Shown: piece after piece, positions 26,357 to 36,206 of the stretch
Layout of the letters: every line of letters starts with the position of its first letter
How positions within the stretch are numbered: the first letter of the stretch is position 1
Notes under the pieces: generated by a model
Seen by the model: only the letters and a program-made list of their open reading frames with translations
Told to the model about the DNA's origin: nothing
Databases searched by the model: none
Assembly: GCA_964506325.1 (NCBI GenBank)
Contig: CAZDLO010000011.1
Coordinates: 1-60,373 of the forward strand
Origin: CAINVV01 sp964506325
GTDB lineage: Bacteria; Bacteroidota; Bacteroidia; Bacteroidales; Prolixibacteraceae
Direction: 5' to 3'
Length of the DNA stretch: 60,373 nucleotides
Position numbers and translations under genes: made by a program

Positions 26357-29300
26357 ATGAAAAAATTATCCTCCTTTCTTTCCATCCAGATTCTGACACT
26401 TTGGATAATTGGGACTTGCCAGGCTCAAATATCTGACAATGAATACGATCACGCATGGGAAAATCAGCGAATCAACGAGATTAACAGGGAGGCACCCCAT
26501 GCAACATTTGTCCCTTATGACAAGGAAGCCAAAGTTGCGGTCAACGATTATTCTTCCTCGCCTTTCTACCAATGCCTGAACGGAAAATGGAAATTCAACC
26601 TCGTCGGCCATCCCGATCTAAGGCCTGATGGTTTTTTTAATCCGGCATTCGATGATGCCAAATGGGACCTGATTGATGTCCCCTCCAACTGGGAACTGAA
26701 AGGGTATGATTATCCCATTTATACCAATATCACCTATCCCCACCCTGTTACGCCACCAACCATTCAGGGCGGTCATAATCCAGTAGGTTCTTACCGGACT
26801 ACCTTTGAAGTTTCGCCACAGTGGAAAGGCAAACAGGTTATTATCCATTTCGGGGCTGCCGGCTCAGCATACTACATTTGGGTCAACGGCAACCGTGTCG
26901 GTTACAGCGAAGACAGCAAAACCCCTGCTGAATTTAATATCACCAAATACCTGCAGGATGGAAAAAACCTGCTGGCGGTTCAGATATTTCGTTGGAGCGA
27001 TGGTTCTTACCTGGAAGACCAGGACTTTTTCAGGATGAGCGGCATTACCCGTGATGTCTATTTGCTGGCCAGAAACACTGTAAATTTATATGACTTCAGA
27101 AGTACAGCATCGCTGGATGCGAAGTATCAGACCGGGCTTTTTAATCTGGAGCTTAAGATAAGGAATCATGCTCCGGCAAAACAGACTGTTCTTGTGGAGG
27201 CAAAAATATTGAAGGACGGGAAAGTACTGTTTAAAGAAAGTTCAAGGCTTGTTAGTTTGGCCAATTACAGCGATCTTAAATTTGCTTCCAGCATACCCCG
27301 TGTCCAGCCCTGGAGTTGTGAGAAACCCAACCTTTACCAGTTAATCATCACCCTGAAAGATCCTAGCGGGAAAATTATCGAGACACAAGGCTGCAAAATC
27401 GGGTTCAGAAAAGTAGAAATCAAAAATGGCAATCTCTGCATCAACGGACAGAAAATATATGTCAAAGGGGTAAACATGCACGAGCATCACCAGGTAAACG
27501 GCCATGTGACAGATAAGGAGACCATGATGAAGGACTTATCTCTGATGAAACAGTTCAACATCAACACGGTCAGAACCTGCCATTATCCACAGCCGGAACT
27601 CTGGTACGAATTGTGCGACCAGTATGGGATGTACCTGATTGACGAGGTAAATATCGAATCCCACGGGATGGGATATGGAAGCAAATCACTGGCCAAAGAC
27701 TCTTCGTGGTATGAAGCTCACCTTTTCCGGACCAGGAATATGGTGGAAAGAGACAAGAATCACCCAGCAGTTATTATATGGTCACTGGGGAACGAGGCAG
27801 GTGATGGTACAAATTTCGAAAAGACCTATGCCTATGTTAAGAATTTCGATCCATCCCGCCCCGTACAATATGAACAGGCTGGACAAAAGGCACATACAGA
27901 CATTGTATGTCCAATGTATTCCAGGATTCCTGACCTTGTCAAATATGCCACAGCCCACAACGACCGGCCTTTGATCATGTGTGAATATGCTCATGCCATG
28001 GGTAACAGCGTCGGCAATTTTCAGGATTACTGGGATGTCATAGAGAAATATGATGCCTTGCAGGGCGGATGCATCTGGGACTGGGTGGACCAGGGAATCC
28101 TGACCAAAAACAGTCAGGGGGAATCATTCTGGGCTTATGGCGGCGATTTTGGACCGAAGGATGTCGTCTCTGACGGTAACTTCTGTTGCAACGGCGTGGT
28201 AAATCCGGACAGAAATCCCAAATCAACGCTTTACGAGGTAAAAAGTATACCAGAACATCGGATTCAAAGCACTGGATCTCACCAAAGGAAAATTTCAGTT
28301 CATCAATAAATTCAATTTCACCGATCTGAAGAATTTTCAGTTAACCTGGCGCATTGAAGCCGACGGAAAAAATATTACAGGGGGTGAATTGCCCAATCTG
28401 ACAGGTGCTCCGGGATCTGCAAAAGAAACCTTAATCCCATTTAAAATCAGTCCTGAACCAGGAAAGGAATATTTCATCATCCTGGAGGCCAAAACCCTGG
28501 CTGCGACAGAACTGGTCCCCAAAGGACATATTGTCGCCTATGAGCAGTTTGCTTTGCCTTATTCTCAGCCTGCCGCAACAATTGTACCCAAGGGAAAAGT
28601 TTCACTGGCGGTGAATCAGGAAACTGCAAACCTGACAGGGAAGAACTTCAAAATACAGTTCGACCTTGTGAAAGGACTCATTAACTCACTGAACTACAAT
28701 GGTACCGAGGTACTGGAAGGAGGAAAAGGACCTGAGCCTGATTTCTGGCGTGCCCCGACAGACAACGATTTTGGCAATGGCCTTGATCAGCGCTGCCGTA
28801 TCTGGAGAAAAGCCGGCCAGGACAGGCAGATAATTGACCATCAGGTAAATACAATCTCTGATTCAGAAGTTGAAATCAGATTCACCTTCTCACTTCCCGG
28901 ACTTAAAGGAGAGACGGCTGCCACCTACGAAAGCCTGTACCGCATCTTTGCCGACGGATCTGTCTCTGTAAGGAATAATTTCTCTCCCGGGACAGACAAA
29001 CTGCCGGAAATTCCTAGAATGGGAATGCAGATGCAGCTCAAAAGGGAATTTGAAAACCTTGAATGGTTTGGTCGCGGTCCACTGGAGAGTTACTGGGACA
29101 GGAAAAGCGGCTCACTGGTTGGATTGTACGCAGGGAAAGTTAAAGACCAGTATTTCCCTTATGTCAGGCCGCAGGAAAACGGCAATAAATCTGATGTACG
29201 CTGGGCCGCACTCACCAACAATGATGGTGCCGGTCTGCTTGTCATCGGCGACCAGTTGCTGAATATTACCGCACACCATAACCTGATGGAAGATTTTGAA

Positions 29301-29567
29301 TCACCTGTTCGGACAATAGGGCATATATACAATGGCAAAGAGGTGGTTAACAGGCATATTTGCGACGTGAAAGAGAGAAGCCTCACTGCGTTCAATATCG
29401 ATTACCTGATGATGGGAGTCGGAGGTGATGACAGCTGGGGAGCCAGGACTCATCCTGAATACACCATCCCCGGAAATAAAAATTATGAATATTCCTTCAG
29501 GATCGTTCCTGTTTTGAAGAATGATAACATTCCGCTACTGGCCAGACAAAAGATTCAAACTAAATAA
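26357..29567 (+). pseudogene. GH2 beta-galactosidase, frameshifted at an A-run
   Basis: Large LacZ-type GH2 enzyme whose frame breaks at AAAAA (28240-28244). The 5' part (26357 to the break) has a signal peptide (MKKLSSFLSIQILTLWIIGTCQAQ), the sugar-binding and immunoglobulin-like domains and the TIM barrel with acid/base Glu480 (SLGNEAGDG) and nucleophile Glu543 (MCEYAHAMGNS). Just after STLYEVK the frame slides; reading on in the other frame gives VYQNIGFKALDLTKGKF, exactly where homologues continue, through to the C-terminal domain (MGMQMQLKREFENLEWFGRGP, KNYEYSFRIVPV) and a stop at 29567. Loss of one A, or gain of two, restores one protein of about 1070 residues. A single indel in a homopolymer may be a sequencing or assembly error rather than a real mutation; all catalytic residues lie before the break. 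Confidence 0.85.
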
Positions 29568-29610
29568 GGGCCAAACAGGTATATTTATCAACCATCAGTT
29601 GTTCATTACT

Positions 29611-29648
29611 GAGGGAGCGAAATTTGATTATCGCTCCCTTATTTTTTT
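29611..29648 (+). terminator. Rho-independent terminator after the GH2 gene
   Basis: Stem AGGGAGCGA (29612-29620) pairs with TCGCTCCCT (29631-29639), loop of 10 bases, then TATTTTTTT. It separates the glycoside hydrolase genes from parE and overlaps the parE promoter. Confidence 0.88.
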
Positions 29649-29655
29649 ATATTTG
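29623..29655 (+). promoter_or_regulatory. Bacteroidota-type promoter for parE
   Basis: -33 element TTTG (29623-29626), 21-base spacer, -7 element TATATTTG (29648-29655), matching the TTTG / TAnnTTTG consensus. The start of transcription would fall near 29661, about 12 bases before the parE ATG. The -33 element lies in the loop of the preceding terminator. Confidence 0.7.
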
Positions 29656-29672
29656 TGCAAACTCAAACAAGA

Positions 29673-31505
29673 ATGGTCCAAGGTTATTCAGAAGATTCGA
29701 TACGCACACTCGACTGGAAAGAGCATATCCGGAAAAGGCCCGGCATGTACATCGGGAAGCTCGGAGACGGCTCTGCGGCTGATGATGGTATCTATGTTTT
29801 GCTCAAAGAGGTGATCGATAATTCGGTCGATGAGTTTATGATGGGCAATGGAAAAAAGATTGACATCCATGTTTCAGACCAGCGGATTTCTGTCCGCGAT
29901 TTTGGCCGAGGAATTCCGCTTGGCAAGCTGATGGATGTGGCTGCACGCATGAACACAGGTGCGAAATACGATTCCAAAGCATTCAAGAAATCTGTCGGGC
30001 TTAATGGCGTTGGTATAAAGGCCGTCAATGCCCTTTCAACCTCTTTTTCCATTAAATCGGTTCGGGACGGAAAAGTTAAAGTCATTGAATTCTCAAGGGG
30101 AGAAGTAACAACTGACAACGAGGAATTGCCTACCGACGAGACCAATGGCACGACGGTAGTATTCACGCCGGATGAGGAAATTTTCAGAACCTACCACTAC
30201 ATAGACGAATATGTGGTGGCCATGCTGAAGAACTACACCTATCTCAATGCAGGCCTGATAATCAACTATAACGGTGAAAAATACATTTCGAAAAACGGAT
30301 TGTATGACCTACTGAACGAAAATATCGGTCAGGAACCGCTCTACCCTATCATCCACCTGAAGGGAGAAGACATTGAAAGCGCCATAACCCATGGCAACCA
30401 ATACGGCGAAGATTACTATTCGTTTGTCAACGGGCAGCATACAGTTCAGGGTGGTACCCACCTTGCTGCCTTCCGGGAAGCGCTGATCAAAACAATCCGC
30501 GATTTCTACAAGAAAGAATTCGATGCCTCCGACATCCGCGCCTCCATAGTTGCCGCCATCAGCATAAAGGTCGAGGAACCTGTTTTTGAATCACAGACCA
30601 AAACCAAGCTGGGATCCAGGGATATCTCCCCGGATGGTATGTCTGTCCGCAATTTTATAATGAATTTCATACAAAAGGAACTGGGCAATTACCTGCATAA
30701 AAATCCACAGACCGCTGAGGTACTGCTTCGACGTATCCAGGAGTCTGAAAGGGAGAGAAAAGCCATTTCCGGGATTCAGAAACTGGCCAAACAACGGGCC
30801 AAGAAAGTAAGCCTGCACAATAAGAAACTCAGAGACTGCCGTGCACATTACAATACGAACCACGAAAACAAAGACAACAGCTCAATTTTCATCACAGAGG
30901 GAGATTCGGCTAGCGGTTCAATCACCAAATCCAGGGATGTAAATACCCAGGCGGTGTTTAGCCTGAGGGGTAAACCGCTTAATTCCTATGGTCTCACCAA
31001 GAAAATCGTATACGAAAATGAAGAATTCAACCTTCTTCAGGCTGCACTGAATATTGAAGAAGGGATTGATGAACTTCGCTACAACAAAGTTATCATCGCC
31101 ACGGATGCCGACGTTGACGGAATGCATATCCGCCTGCTGCTGATCACGTTTTTCCTTCAGTTTTTCCCCGAATTAATCAGGAGAGGTCACCTGTACATAC
31201 TGCAAACGCCGCTGTTCAGGGTACGGAATAAAAAAAGAACCGAATATTGCTATTCGGAACAGGAACGGGATATTGCTGTAAAAATGCTGGCAACAGGAGT
31301 TGAAATAACCCGTTTCAAAGGCCTTGGTGAAATATCCCCGGATGAATTTAAAAATTTCATAGGAGAACAAATCCGTCTGGATCCTGTGATTCTGAATAAA
31401 AATGAGTCGATTGTCGAAATGCTGGAGTTTTACATGGGTAAAAACACTCCCGACAGGCAGGATTTTATCATTGAAAATCTGCATGTCGAAAAAGATGAAA
31501 TCTGA
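29673..31505 (+). CDS. parE: DNA topoisomerase IV subunit B (ParE)
   Basis: ATPase subunit of the type IIA enzyme that unlinks daughter chromosomes. 610 residues from ATG 29673 (MVQGYSEDSIRTLDWKEHI); a GTG 18 bases earlier falls at the end of the promoter and is not preferred. The GHKL ATPase has EVIDNSVDE, VRDFGRGIPLG and GLNGVGIKAVNALS; the transducer has a TKTKLGS motif; the TOPRIM domain has IFITEGDSASGS and the DxD metal site in ATDADVDGMH. Its size, and parC lying next to it, fit the Bacteroidota ParE rather than GyrB. parC follows after 86 bases. Confidence 0.92.
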   Translation: MVQGYSEDSIRTLDWKEHIRKRPGMYIGKLGDGSAADDGIYVLLKEVIDNSVDEFMMGNGKKIDIHVSDQRISVRDFGRGIPLGKLMDVAARMNTGAKYDSKAFKKSVGLNGVGIKAVNALSTSFSIKSVRDGKVKVIEFSRGEVTTDNEELPTDETNGTTVVFTPDEEIFRTYHYIDEYVVAMLKNYTYLNAGLIINYNGEKYISKNGLYDLLNENIGQEPLYPIIHLKGEDIESAITHGNQYGEDYYSFVNGQHTVQGGTHLAAFREALIKTIRDFYKKEFDASDIRASIVAAISIKVEEPVFESQTKTKLGSRDISPDGMSVRNFIMNFIQKELGNYLHKNPQTAEVLLRRIQESERERKAISGIQKLAKQRAKKVSLHNKKLRDCRAHYNTNHENKDNSSIFITEGDSASGSITKSRDVNTQAVFSLRGKPLNSYGLTKKIVYENEEFNLLQAALNIEEGIDELRYNKVIIATDADVDGMHIRLLLITFFLQFFPELIRRGHLYILQTPLFRVRNKKRTEYCYSEQERDIAVKMLATGVEITRFKGLGEISPDEFKNFIGEQIRLDPVILNKNESIVEMLEFYMGKNTPDRQDFIIENLHVEKDEI

Positions 31506-31591
31506 TCACCAGGCATTGTTAGGAGAGAGACTAAAAATGCAGGTTAGTCCAGGTAATCTTAGTATCAATTTAAAGAAAGAAATTTGTAAGA

Positions 31592-34273
31592 ATGGCGAAC
31601 GAAGGAGAACTTTTACCCGGGGATTTTGTGGATGACAAGGAAAATCAGGGGGAAAAGAAAGAGCTGCACCATATTATCTACCTGTCTTCGATGTACCAGA
31701 ACTGGTTTCTCGATTATGCCTCCTATGTCATTCTCGAGCGCGCTGTTCCATATGTCAACGACGGACTGAAACCTGTACAGCGAAGGATTCTCCATGCCAT
31801 GAAACAGATGGATGATGGACGCTATAACAAAGTAGCGAACATCATCGGCCAGACCATGATGTATCATCCGCACGGGGATGCTTCCATCGGTGATGCACTC
31901 GTTCAGCTCGGACAAAAAGACCTGCTGGTGGATACCCAGGGTAACTGGGGAAATATCCATACCGGTGACGGGGCGGCAGCACCGCGTTACATTGAGGCAC
32001 GCCTCTCCAAGTTTGCGCTTGAAGTACTTTTTAATCCAAAAACAACCAAGTGGCAGCAATCCTATGACGGTAGAAACAGGGAGCCTGTCACCCTGCCGGC
32101 AAAATTTCCTCTCCTGCTGGCCCAGGGGGTCGAAGGTATCGCTGTGGGACTTGCCTCCAAGATACTGCCTCACAATTTCATAGAACTAACAGATGCTTCC
32201 ATTGCACACCTGAAAGGAGAATCTTTCGAATTATTCCCTGATTTTCCGACCGGTGGTTTCCTTGATGTTTCCAAATACAACGACGGGTTACGGGGAGGCG
32301 CTGTTAAGATTCGTGCCAAGATTGAAAAATTTGACAACAAAACATTGGTGATCACAGAGATACCGTTTGGAAAGACTACTACCACTGTGATCGAATCTAT
32401 CATCAAGGCATTTGAAAAAGGCAAAATAAAAATCCGGAAAATTGACGACAATACGGCCGCAAACGTAGAAATCCTGGTCCATCTTCTTCCGGGAACCAGC
32501 TCGGACAAGACCATTGATGCACTTTACGCATTCACCGATTGTGAAGTCTCCGTTTCGCCAAACTCCTGTATCATCGAGAATGACAAGCCGCATTTTATGC
32601 CGGTGAGTGAGATACTGGAGAGATCAGTAAAAAATACCATTGACCTGTTAAAGCTGGAACTCGAAATACACAAATCAGAACTTGAGGAACAATGGCATTT
32701 TTCATCTCTTGAAAAGATATTTATAGAGGAAAGGATATACAAGGACAAGGCATTTGAAGAGTCGGCAACCATGGATGAGGCCATTTCTCACATCGATAAT
32801 AGACTCATCCCCTGGAAACCAAAATTCAGAAGGGAGATTACAAGGGATGATATTTTGAAGCTCATGGAGATAAAAATGGGCAGAATTCTGAAATTCAACA
32901 CCCTTAAGGCAGACGAACTGATCATCTCCATTGAGAATGAAATTGCCGAAACACAAAGGAACATTGACAATATCATCCCTTATACCATTGCCTGGTACGA
33001 AAGACTTAAGGCAAAATTCGGAAAGGGACGCGAAAGGAAGAGTGAAATCCGGAACTTTGAAAACATTGAAGCCACCAAAGTCGTTGTGGCCAACGAGAAA
33101 CTATACATCGACCGTGAAGAGGGATTTGTGGGAACCGGCCTGAAAAAGGCCGAATACATCAGCGATTGCTCCGATATCGATGATATTATTGTTTTCAGAA
33201 AAGATGGCTCCTACTTCATTTCCAAAGTTTCAGAGAAGGCATTTGTTGGTAAAAATCTGCTGCATGTGGCTGTTTTTGAGAAAAACAACGACCGCACCAT
33301 TTACAACCTGGTATACCGCGACGGTAAAGGCGGCAACAACTACATGAAGCGATTTGCCGTTACCGGAGTGACCCGTGACAAGGAGTACAACATGACCCTC
33401 GGAACTGATGGCTCAAGAATCCTCTATTTCAGTGCCAACCCCAACGGTGAAGCCGAAGTGCTTCGTATCACCTTTAAGCCAAGGCCCAAACTGAAAAAAC
33501 TGATCGATGAAATTGACATGGCTGAACTGGCCATCAAAGGACGTGCGTCGATGGGTAACCTGGTCTCCAAAAATGAGATTCACAAAATAACCCTGAAGGA
33601 AAAAGGTATGTCTACCCTTGGTGGAAGAAAGATCTGGTTTGATGAAGATGTGCTTCGTCTCAATGCAGATTCAAGGGGGTTGTACCTGGGTGAGTTCACC
33701 GGCGATGAGAAAATCCTCGTAGTCGACAAGGAGGGATCTTTCCATCTTTACACCTATGACCTGGAAAATCATTTTGAAAAGAATATCCTCTCAATTTCAA
33801 AATTTGATCCTGCAAGAATTGCTTCAGTGATCTATTTCGATGCCGAACAAAATTTCTACTACCTGAAGCGATTCACTATAGAACCCAATGCAGGCAAACA
33901 ATGCCGGTTTATTGGTGAATTTGCAGACAATAAGCTTGTAAGCATATCATGGGAAAAATATCCCCGGTTTGAGATCGAATTCGGCGGCTCAAATGAAGGC
34001 CGTGAGAAGGAAATCCTCGATGTTTCTGAATTCATTACCCTTAAATCATACAAGGCCAAAGGAAAGAGGGTTTCTACGTTTGAAATAAAGAATCTCAATG
34101 AAATGGAACCTCTTGTCAAAGAAGAGGAAGAGGTTGAACTACCCGAACAGGAAACCACCGAACAGGTTGTCCCTGATTCAGTAGAGATGGAACTGATAGA
34201 TGATATCCCTTTTGAAATCATCAGGCCCGGAAAAGATGGAGAACCTGATCAGATGGAAATAATCTTCGAATAA
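31592..34273 (+). CDS. parC: DNA topoisomerase IV subunit A (ParC)
   Basis: DNA-cleaving subunit partner of ParE. 893 residues. The winged-helix/tower region has YASYVILERAVPYVNDGLKPVQRRIL and the active-site tyrosine Tyr133 in GDGAAAPRYIEARLSKF, preceded by YHPHGDASIGDALV, the quinolone-resistance region. A coiled-coil stretch (residues ~400-490) and a beta-pinwheel C-terminus follow; no canonical GyrA box was seen (only YRDGKGGNNYMKRF), supporting topoisomerase IV. The tail is acidic (KEEEEVELPEQETTEQ and EPDQMEIIFE). Its TAA stop overlaps the ATG of aroK by one base, so the two are translationally coupled. Confidence 0.92.
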   Translation: MANEGELLPGDFVDDKENQGEKKELHHIIYLSSMYQNWFLDYASYVILERAVPYVNDGLKPVQRRILHAMKQMDDGRYNKVANIIGQTMMYHPHGDASIGDALVQLGQKDLLVDTQGNWGNIHTGDGAAAPRYIEARLSKFALEVLFNPKTTKWQQSYDGRNREPVTLPAKFPLLLAQGVEGIAVGLASKILPHNFIELTDASIAHLKGESFELFPDFPTGGFLDVSKYNDGLRGGAVKIRAKIEKFDNKTLVITEIPFGKTTTTVIESIIKAFEKGKIKIRKIDDNTAANVEILVHLLPGTSSDKTIDALYAFTDCEVSVSPNSCIIENDKPHFMPVSEILERSVKNTIDLLKLELEIHKSELEEQWHFSSLEKIFIEERIYKDKAFEESATMDEAISHIDNRLIPWKPKFRREITRDDILKLMEIKMGRILKFNTLKADELIISIENEIAETQRNIDNIIPYTIAWYERLKAKFGKGRERKSEIRNFENIEATKVVVANEKLYIDREEGFVGTGLKKAEYISDCSDIDDIIVFRKDGSYFISKVSEKAFVGKNLLHVAVFEKNNDRTIYNLVYRDGKGGNNYMKRFAVTGVTRDKEYNMTLGTDGSRILYFSANPNGEAEVLRITFKPRPKLKKLIDEIDMAELAIKGRASMGNLVSKNEIHKITLKEKGMSTLGGRKIWFDEDVLRLNADSRGLYLGEFTGDEKILVVDKEGSFHLYTYDLENHFEKNILSISKFDPARIASVIYFDAEQNFYYLKRFTIEPNAGKQCRFIGEFADNKLVSISWEKYPRFEIEFGGSNEGREKEILDVSEFITLKSYKAKGKRVSTFEIKNLNEMEPLVKEEEEVELPEQETTEQVVPDSVEMELIDDIPFEIIRPGKDGEPDQMEIIFE

Positions 34274-34788
34274 TGAGAATATTTCTGACCGGTTATATGG
34301 GCTGCGGTAAATCGACGATTGGTCGAAAAGTTGCCGCCCTGATAGGTATCAATTTCATCGATCTCGACAAATATATTGAGGAACGGAATTTTAAGTCAGT
34401 ACCCGACATTTTCGCCACGGAAGGAGAAGATGCTTTTCGGCTGAAAGAGAGTCAGGCCTTACGGGAAGTTGCTCAGTTTGAAGATATTGTCATCGGTACA
34501 GGTGGCGGAGCTCCGTGTTTCTTTGACAACATGAAACTGATGAATGAGGCAGGTATCACCATCTACCTGGCTCCCGACAATGAAACCCTCGCTTTCAGGC
34601 TGCTGAAATCCAAAACTGAACGTCCGCTGATTGCCGGAAAAAGCAAAGAAGATCTGATGAGTTTCATTGAAAACGCCCTGGAAAAAAGATCTCCCTTCTA
34701 TGAACAATCCAAGATTGTCATCAGGGGTAAAAATGATATTCAACCGGAGGAGGTCCTGAAATTGATTGAAAAATTCAAGGCCTCATAG
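34273..34788 (+). CDS. aroK: Shikimate kinase
   Basis: Phosphorylates shikimate to shikimate 3-phosphate with ATP, the fifth step toward chorismate and the aromatic amino acids. 171 residues, the usual length. Walker A is GYMGCGKST (residues 7-15); the shikimate-binding DLD is in FIDLDKYIEE; the substrate-binding glycine run is VIGTGGGAPC; the LID arginine is in SKTERPLIAG. It overlaps parC by one base and is the last gene of the parE-parC-aroK transcript. Confidence 0.94.
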   Translation: MRIFLTGYMGCGKSTIGRKVAALIGINFIDLDKYIEERNFKSVPDIFATEGEDAFRLKESQALREVAQFEDIVIGTGGGAPCFFDNMKLMNEAGITIYLAPDNETLAFRLLKSKTERPLIAGKSKEDLMSFIENALEKRSPFYEQSKIVIRGKNDIQPEEVLKLIEKFKAS

Positions 34789-34948
34789 GTTATTTACCTC
34801 ATTATCAAGTAATTGACTTTCTCTAATTGGATCATCCATGGCATTCCCTCCTTCTGCCTGGAGAACCTCCATGATTCACTGTCTCAGCAGCGGTTACAAG
34901 AGCCAACTGAAAAAATTATTACTTTAGATCCGGTTAATCTTGAAAAAA

Positions 34949-35347
34949 ATGAGAAAATTATCCTGTGTTCTGCTTATGTATACCCTGACCTGTTTCACCA
35001 ATGTGATTGCGCAGGAACCAATTGCCGCAAAAAGAGTGAAATCAGTTACAAGTTACAACTATGAAAACAAAAAAAAGGAACTCGATCACCTGACTAACTA
35101 TGACAAGAATGGGTTAAAAACTGATGAAACCGAGTACTTTGCAGATGGAAAAGTCAAAACCAAAACTTTTTTTGAATACGACACCAATAAACGCTGCATC
35201 AAGGAAAGCCGGTACAATTCGAAAGGCAAAGCAGAAAAAATCATCCTCAATGAATACGATGCACAAGGCAACAAGATCAAGGAAAATACCGTAAATATTG
35301 TTAAGCATACAAAAAGTGAAAAAATTTTTGAGTATTCTTTCTATTAA
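34949..35347 (+). CDS. Small exported protein with YD-repeat-like pattern
   Basis: 132 residues from ATG 34949 (a TTG three codons earlier is also possible). Signal peptide MRKLSCVLLMYTLTCFTNVIAQ, then repeated tyrosine-aspartate/asparagine strands: YNYENKKKEL, NYDKNGLKTDETEYF, FEYDTNKRCIKESRYNSKGK, NEYDAQGNKIKE. The spacing of about 20-25 residues resembles RHS/YD or MORN-like beta-hairpin repeats, so it is probably a small beta-rich exported protein. No enzyme motif is visible. It is 16 bases upstream of the VTC-domain gene and may be in the same transcript. Function not recognised. Confidence 0.65.
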   Translation: MRKLSCVLLMYTLTCFTNVIAQEPIAAKRVKSVTSYNYENKKKELDHLTNYDKNGLKTDETEYFADGKVKTKTFFEYDTNKRCIKESRYNSKGKAEKIILNEYDAQGNKIKENTVNIVKHTKSEKIFEYSFY

Positions 35348-35363
35348 TTTCCGGTAACAGTCC

Positions 35364-36206
35364 ATGCAACAAACAGGTATATTCATCGAACCTCCAGGCG
35401 CAATCATTTATGGTGATACGGCCCGGCAGGAGGCTTTCAGGCAGCGTCTGTTGAAATTACAGCAACCTGTAGCATCTCTCCCTTCTGTATCGTTGCAGGA
35501 AATGGGGAAAGTCCGGTTGATGAACCGCACAGATCTGAAATACATGGTTTCTGAAAAGATCATACCACTGCTGCTCGAAAGCCTTGCGGACAATTACTGT
35601 ATTCAGGAAGTTGAGGGGAAAAGAGTAGCTGAATACGAAACTCAGTACCTGGATACCGAAGATCTGATTTTTTTTCATACCCACGTCAACGGCAAACTGA
35701 ACAGGTTCAAATGGAGAGTCAGGACCTACCTGGATTCAGATCTGACTTTTCTGGAGATGAAGTTTAAATCCAACACAGGAAGAACGGAAAAGAAAAGAAT
35801 ACCATACAATGCACACATTGGGTTGATCGATTCATCGGTTTCAGATTTTGTTGCACAGAATTCAGGTATCAGTTCTGAGAATCTATCACCTGTTCTTCAG
35901 AACAATTTCAACAGGATTACACTTGTAAACATCGGAAAGACTGAAAGGCTTACTATTGATTTAAACATAACCTATCGGAATTCCGTAAACGGAGTACAAG
36001 TTTCCTTAAATAACCTTGCCATTATTGAACTCAAGCAGGATAAAACAATAAAATCAACTGCCTCTGAAATTTTCAAAGGTATGCGGATTAAGCAAACTGG
36101 TGTAAGCAAATATTGCCTCGGTATGGCACTGACTTCACCCCTGGTCAAAGGAAATATATACAAACAAAAAATTCGTCAAATCACTAAAATCCTCAATCAA
36201 CAATGA
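35364..36206 (+). CDS. VTC-domain (polyphosphate polymerase-like) protein
   Basis: Cytoplasmic protein of 280 residues with the CYTH-like VTC tunnel fold of the yeast polyphosphate polymerase core. Supporting sequence: RTDLKYMVSEKIIPLLLESL at the start of the domain, the YETQYLDTEDLIFF strand, basic tunnel residues in RFKWRVRTYLD, LEMKFKSNTGRTEKKR and IELKQDK. Family members bind nucleotide and polyphosphate; polymerase activity in bacteria is suggested but not shown by this sequence. It overlaps the DUF4956 gene by 4 bases (ATGA), a pair seen repeatedly in bacterial genomes, implying the two proteins work together at the membrane. Confidence 0.82.
   Translation: MQQTGIFIEPPGAIIYGDTARQEAFRQRLLKLQQPVASLPSVSLQEMGKVRLMNRTDLKYMVSEKIIPLLLESLADNYCIQEVEGKRVAEYETQYLDTEDLIFFHTHVNGKLNRFKWRVRTYLDSDLTFLEMKFKSNTGRTEKKRIPYNAHIGLIDSSVSDFVAQNSGISSENLSPVLQNNFNRITLVNIGKTERLTIDLNITYRNSVNGVQVSLNNLAIIELKQDKTIKSTASEIFKGMRIKQTGVSKYCLGMALTSPLVKGNIYKQKIRQITKILNQQ

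Noticed and set aside
28389..29567. C-terminal GH2 part as an independent gene
   Set aside because: Homology to the GH2 C-terminus begins upstream of its first ATG right at the A-run, so it is the second half of one broken gene.
34813..35064. 83-codon frame overlapping the start of the YD-like gene
   Set aside because: Overlaps a frame with a clear signal peptide and repeat pattern; its own sequence has neither.
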